Shown here: positions 63,843 through 64,000 of the stretch, piece after piece | Numbering within the stretch: position 1 is the first letter of the stretch | Layout of the letters: each line of letters starts with the position of its first letter | Assembly: GCA_018241425.1 (NCBI GenBank) | Contig: JAFEDU010000002.1 | Span: forward strand, 682,001-746,000 | Length of the DNA: 64,000 bases | Direction of reading: 5' to 3' | From: Pseudomonadota bacterium | GTDB taxonomy: Bacteria > Pseudomonadota > Gammaproteobacteria > Steroidobacterales > Steroidobacteraceae | Translations under genes and position numbers: made by a program | Notes under the pieces: generated by a model | Told to the model about the DNA's origin: nothing | What the model saw: the letters and a program-made list of their open reading frames with translations, nothing else | Database searches by the model: none

Positions 63843-64000
63843 TTACGGCAGCTTCTGCAGCAGCGTGAGGATGTTCTGCGGGATGGTATTGGCCTGGGCC
63901 ACCATCGCAGTGCTCGCCTGCTGAAGGATCTGCGCCTTGGACAGATTCGACGTCGCCTGGGCGTAGTCGGTGTCCACGATCGCGCTCTTCGCGCTGGTCA
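63843..64000 (-). CDS. fliC: Flagellin, C-terminal fragment (5' part beyond window)
   Basis: The last 51 residues of a flagellin, cut by the window edge. They read [50 protein letters not shown], the highly conserved C-terminal D0 helix of flagellins (the D-x-D-x-A-x-x-x-x-x-L and QILQQA-x-x-A-x-x-A-Q-A-N motifs). This end forms the filament core and is bound by FliS before secretion. Order fliC-fliD-fliS on the minus strand is standard. A terminator follows the stop. Confidence 0.95.
   Translation of the reverse strand, partial: TSAKSAIVDTDYAQATSNLSKAQILQQASTAMVAQANTIPQNILTLLQKLP

Overview
The window is GC-rich, tightly packed proteobacterial DNA, most likely from a free-living, motile gammaproteobacterium. 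Supporting this are CheZ, FliS/FliD/flagellin, OpgG/OpgD/OpgH, a FadB-type multienzyme protein and many 4-bp ATGA/GTGA overlaps. Placement near the Steroidobacterales/Nevskiales/Xanthomonadales is a guess. I see no tRNA, rRNA, CRISPR, insertion sequence or phage genes.

Layout. (1) 1-5366 (+): acyl-CoA catabolism, with the 3' part of a FadB/FadJ-like protein, a thiolase and two dissimilar acyl-CoA dehydrogenases that look like a heteromeric pair. (2) 5383-7142 (-): ANTAR antiterminator response regulator plus HisKA_2-type kinase. (3) 7527-19702 (-): a 14-gene motor and chemotaxis run, read fliG-fliM-fliN-cheY-cheZ-STAS-cheA-cheW-MCP-cheY2-(CheZ-like protein)-cheR-cheD-cheB. (4) 20149-28102: mixed housekeeping and envelope genes (MscS channel, YqhA, Rieske oxygenase, Ohr, Na+/H+ antiporter, MurI, periplasmic GDPD). 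(5) 28173-33797: two divergent DMGDH/sarcosine-dehydrogenase-like flavoproteins and an XRE-cupin regulator, with a palindrome between the divergent genes. (6) 33817-43056 (-): an osmoprotection block, otsB-GH15-otsA followed by opgD-opgG-opgH. (7) 43057-44052: a small region looking less GC-rich with a lipoprotein. (8) 44053-52718: redox, lipid and secondary functions (Fpr, SDR, aminotransferase, sulfotransferase, MDR reductase, lipase-like lipoprotein, SnoaL-like protein, B3 metallo-beta-lactamase with a Gln zinc ligand). (9) 52848-59512: a compact locus of subtilase, anti-sigma, ECF sigma, secreted PPC/TPR-CHAT protein and an orphan 175-aa protein, closed by a strong terminator. (10) 59522-64000: a PAS-PAS-HisKA_3 kinase, then fliS, fliD and the 3' end of a flagellin gene (-).

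How they work together. The flagellar switch and chemotaxis genes are a single co-directional transcription unit by spacing, so motor and signalling proteins are probably co-expressed. The Rieske oxygenase carries the Glu variant of the bridging residue seen in quaternary-ammonium oxygenases and lies a few kb from two DMGDH-like demethylases, so N-methyl compound catabolism is a reasonable theme for 22.7-33.8 kb. The ots and opg genes together make trehalose and periplasmic glucans.

The most interesting candidates are the two-peptidase (subtilase and CHAT) sigma/anti-sigma locus at 52.8-59.5 kb, in which the sigma factor has an unusual hydrophobic C-terminal tail, and the 201-aa protein at 10186-10791, which carries a CheZ-like DxxxQ motif and shares a -VELF C-terminus with CheD two genes downstream.
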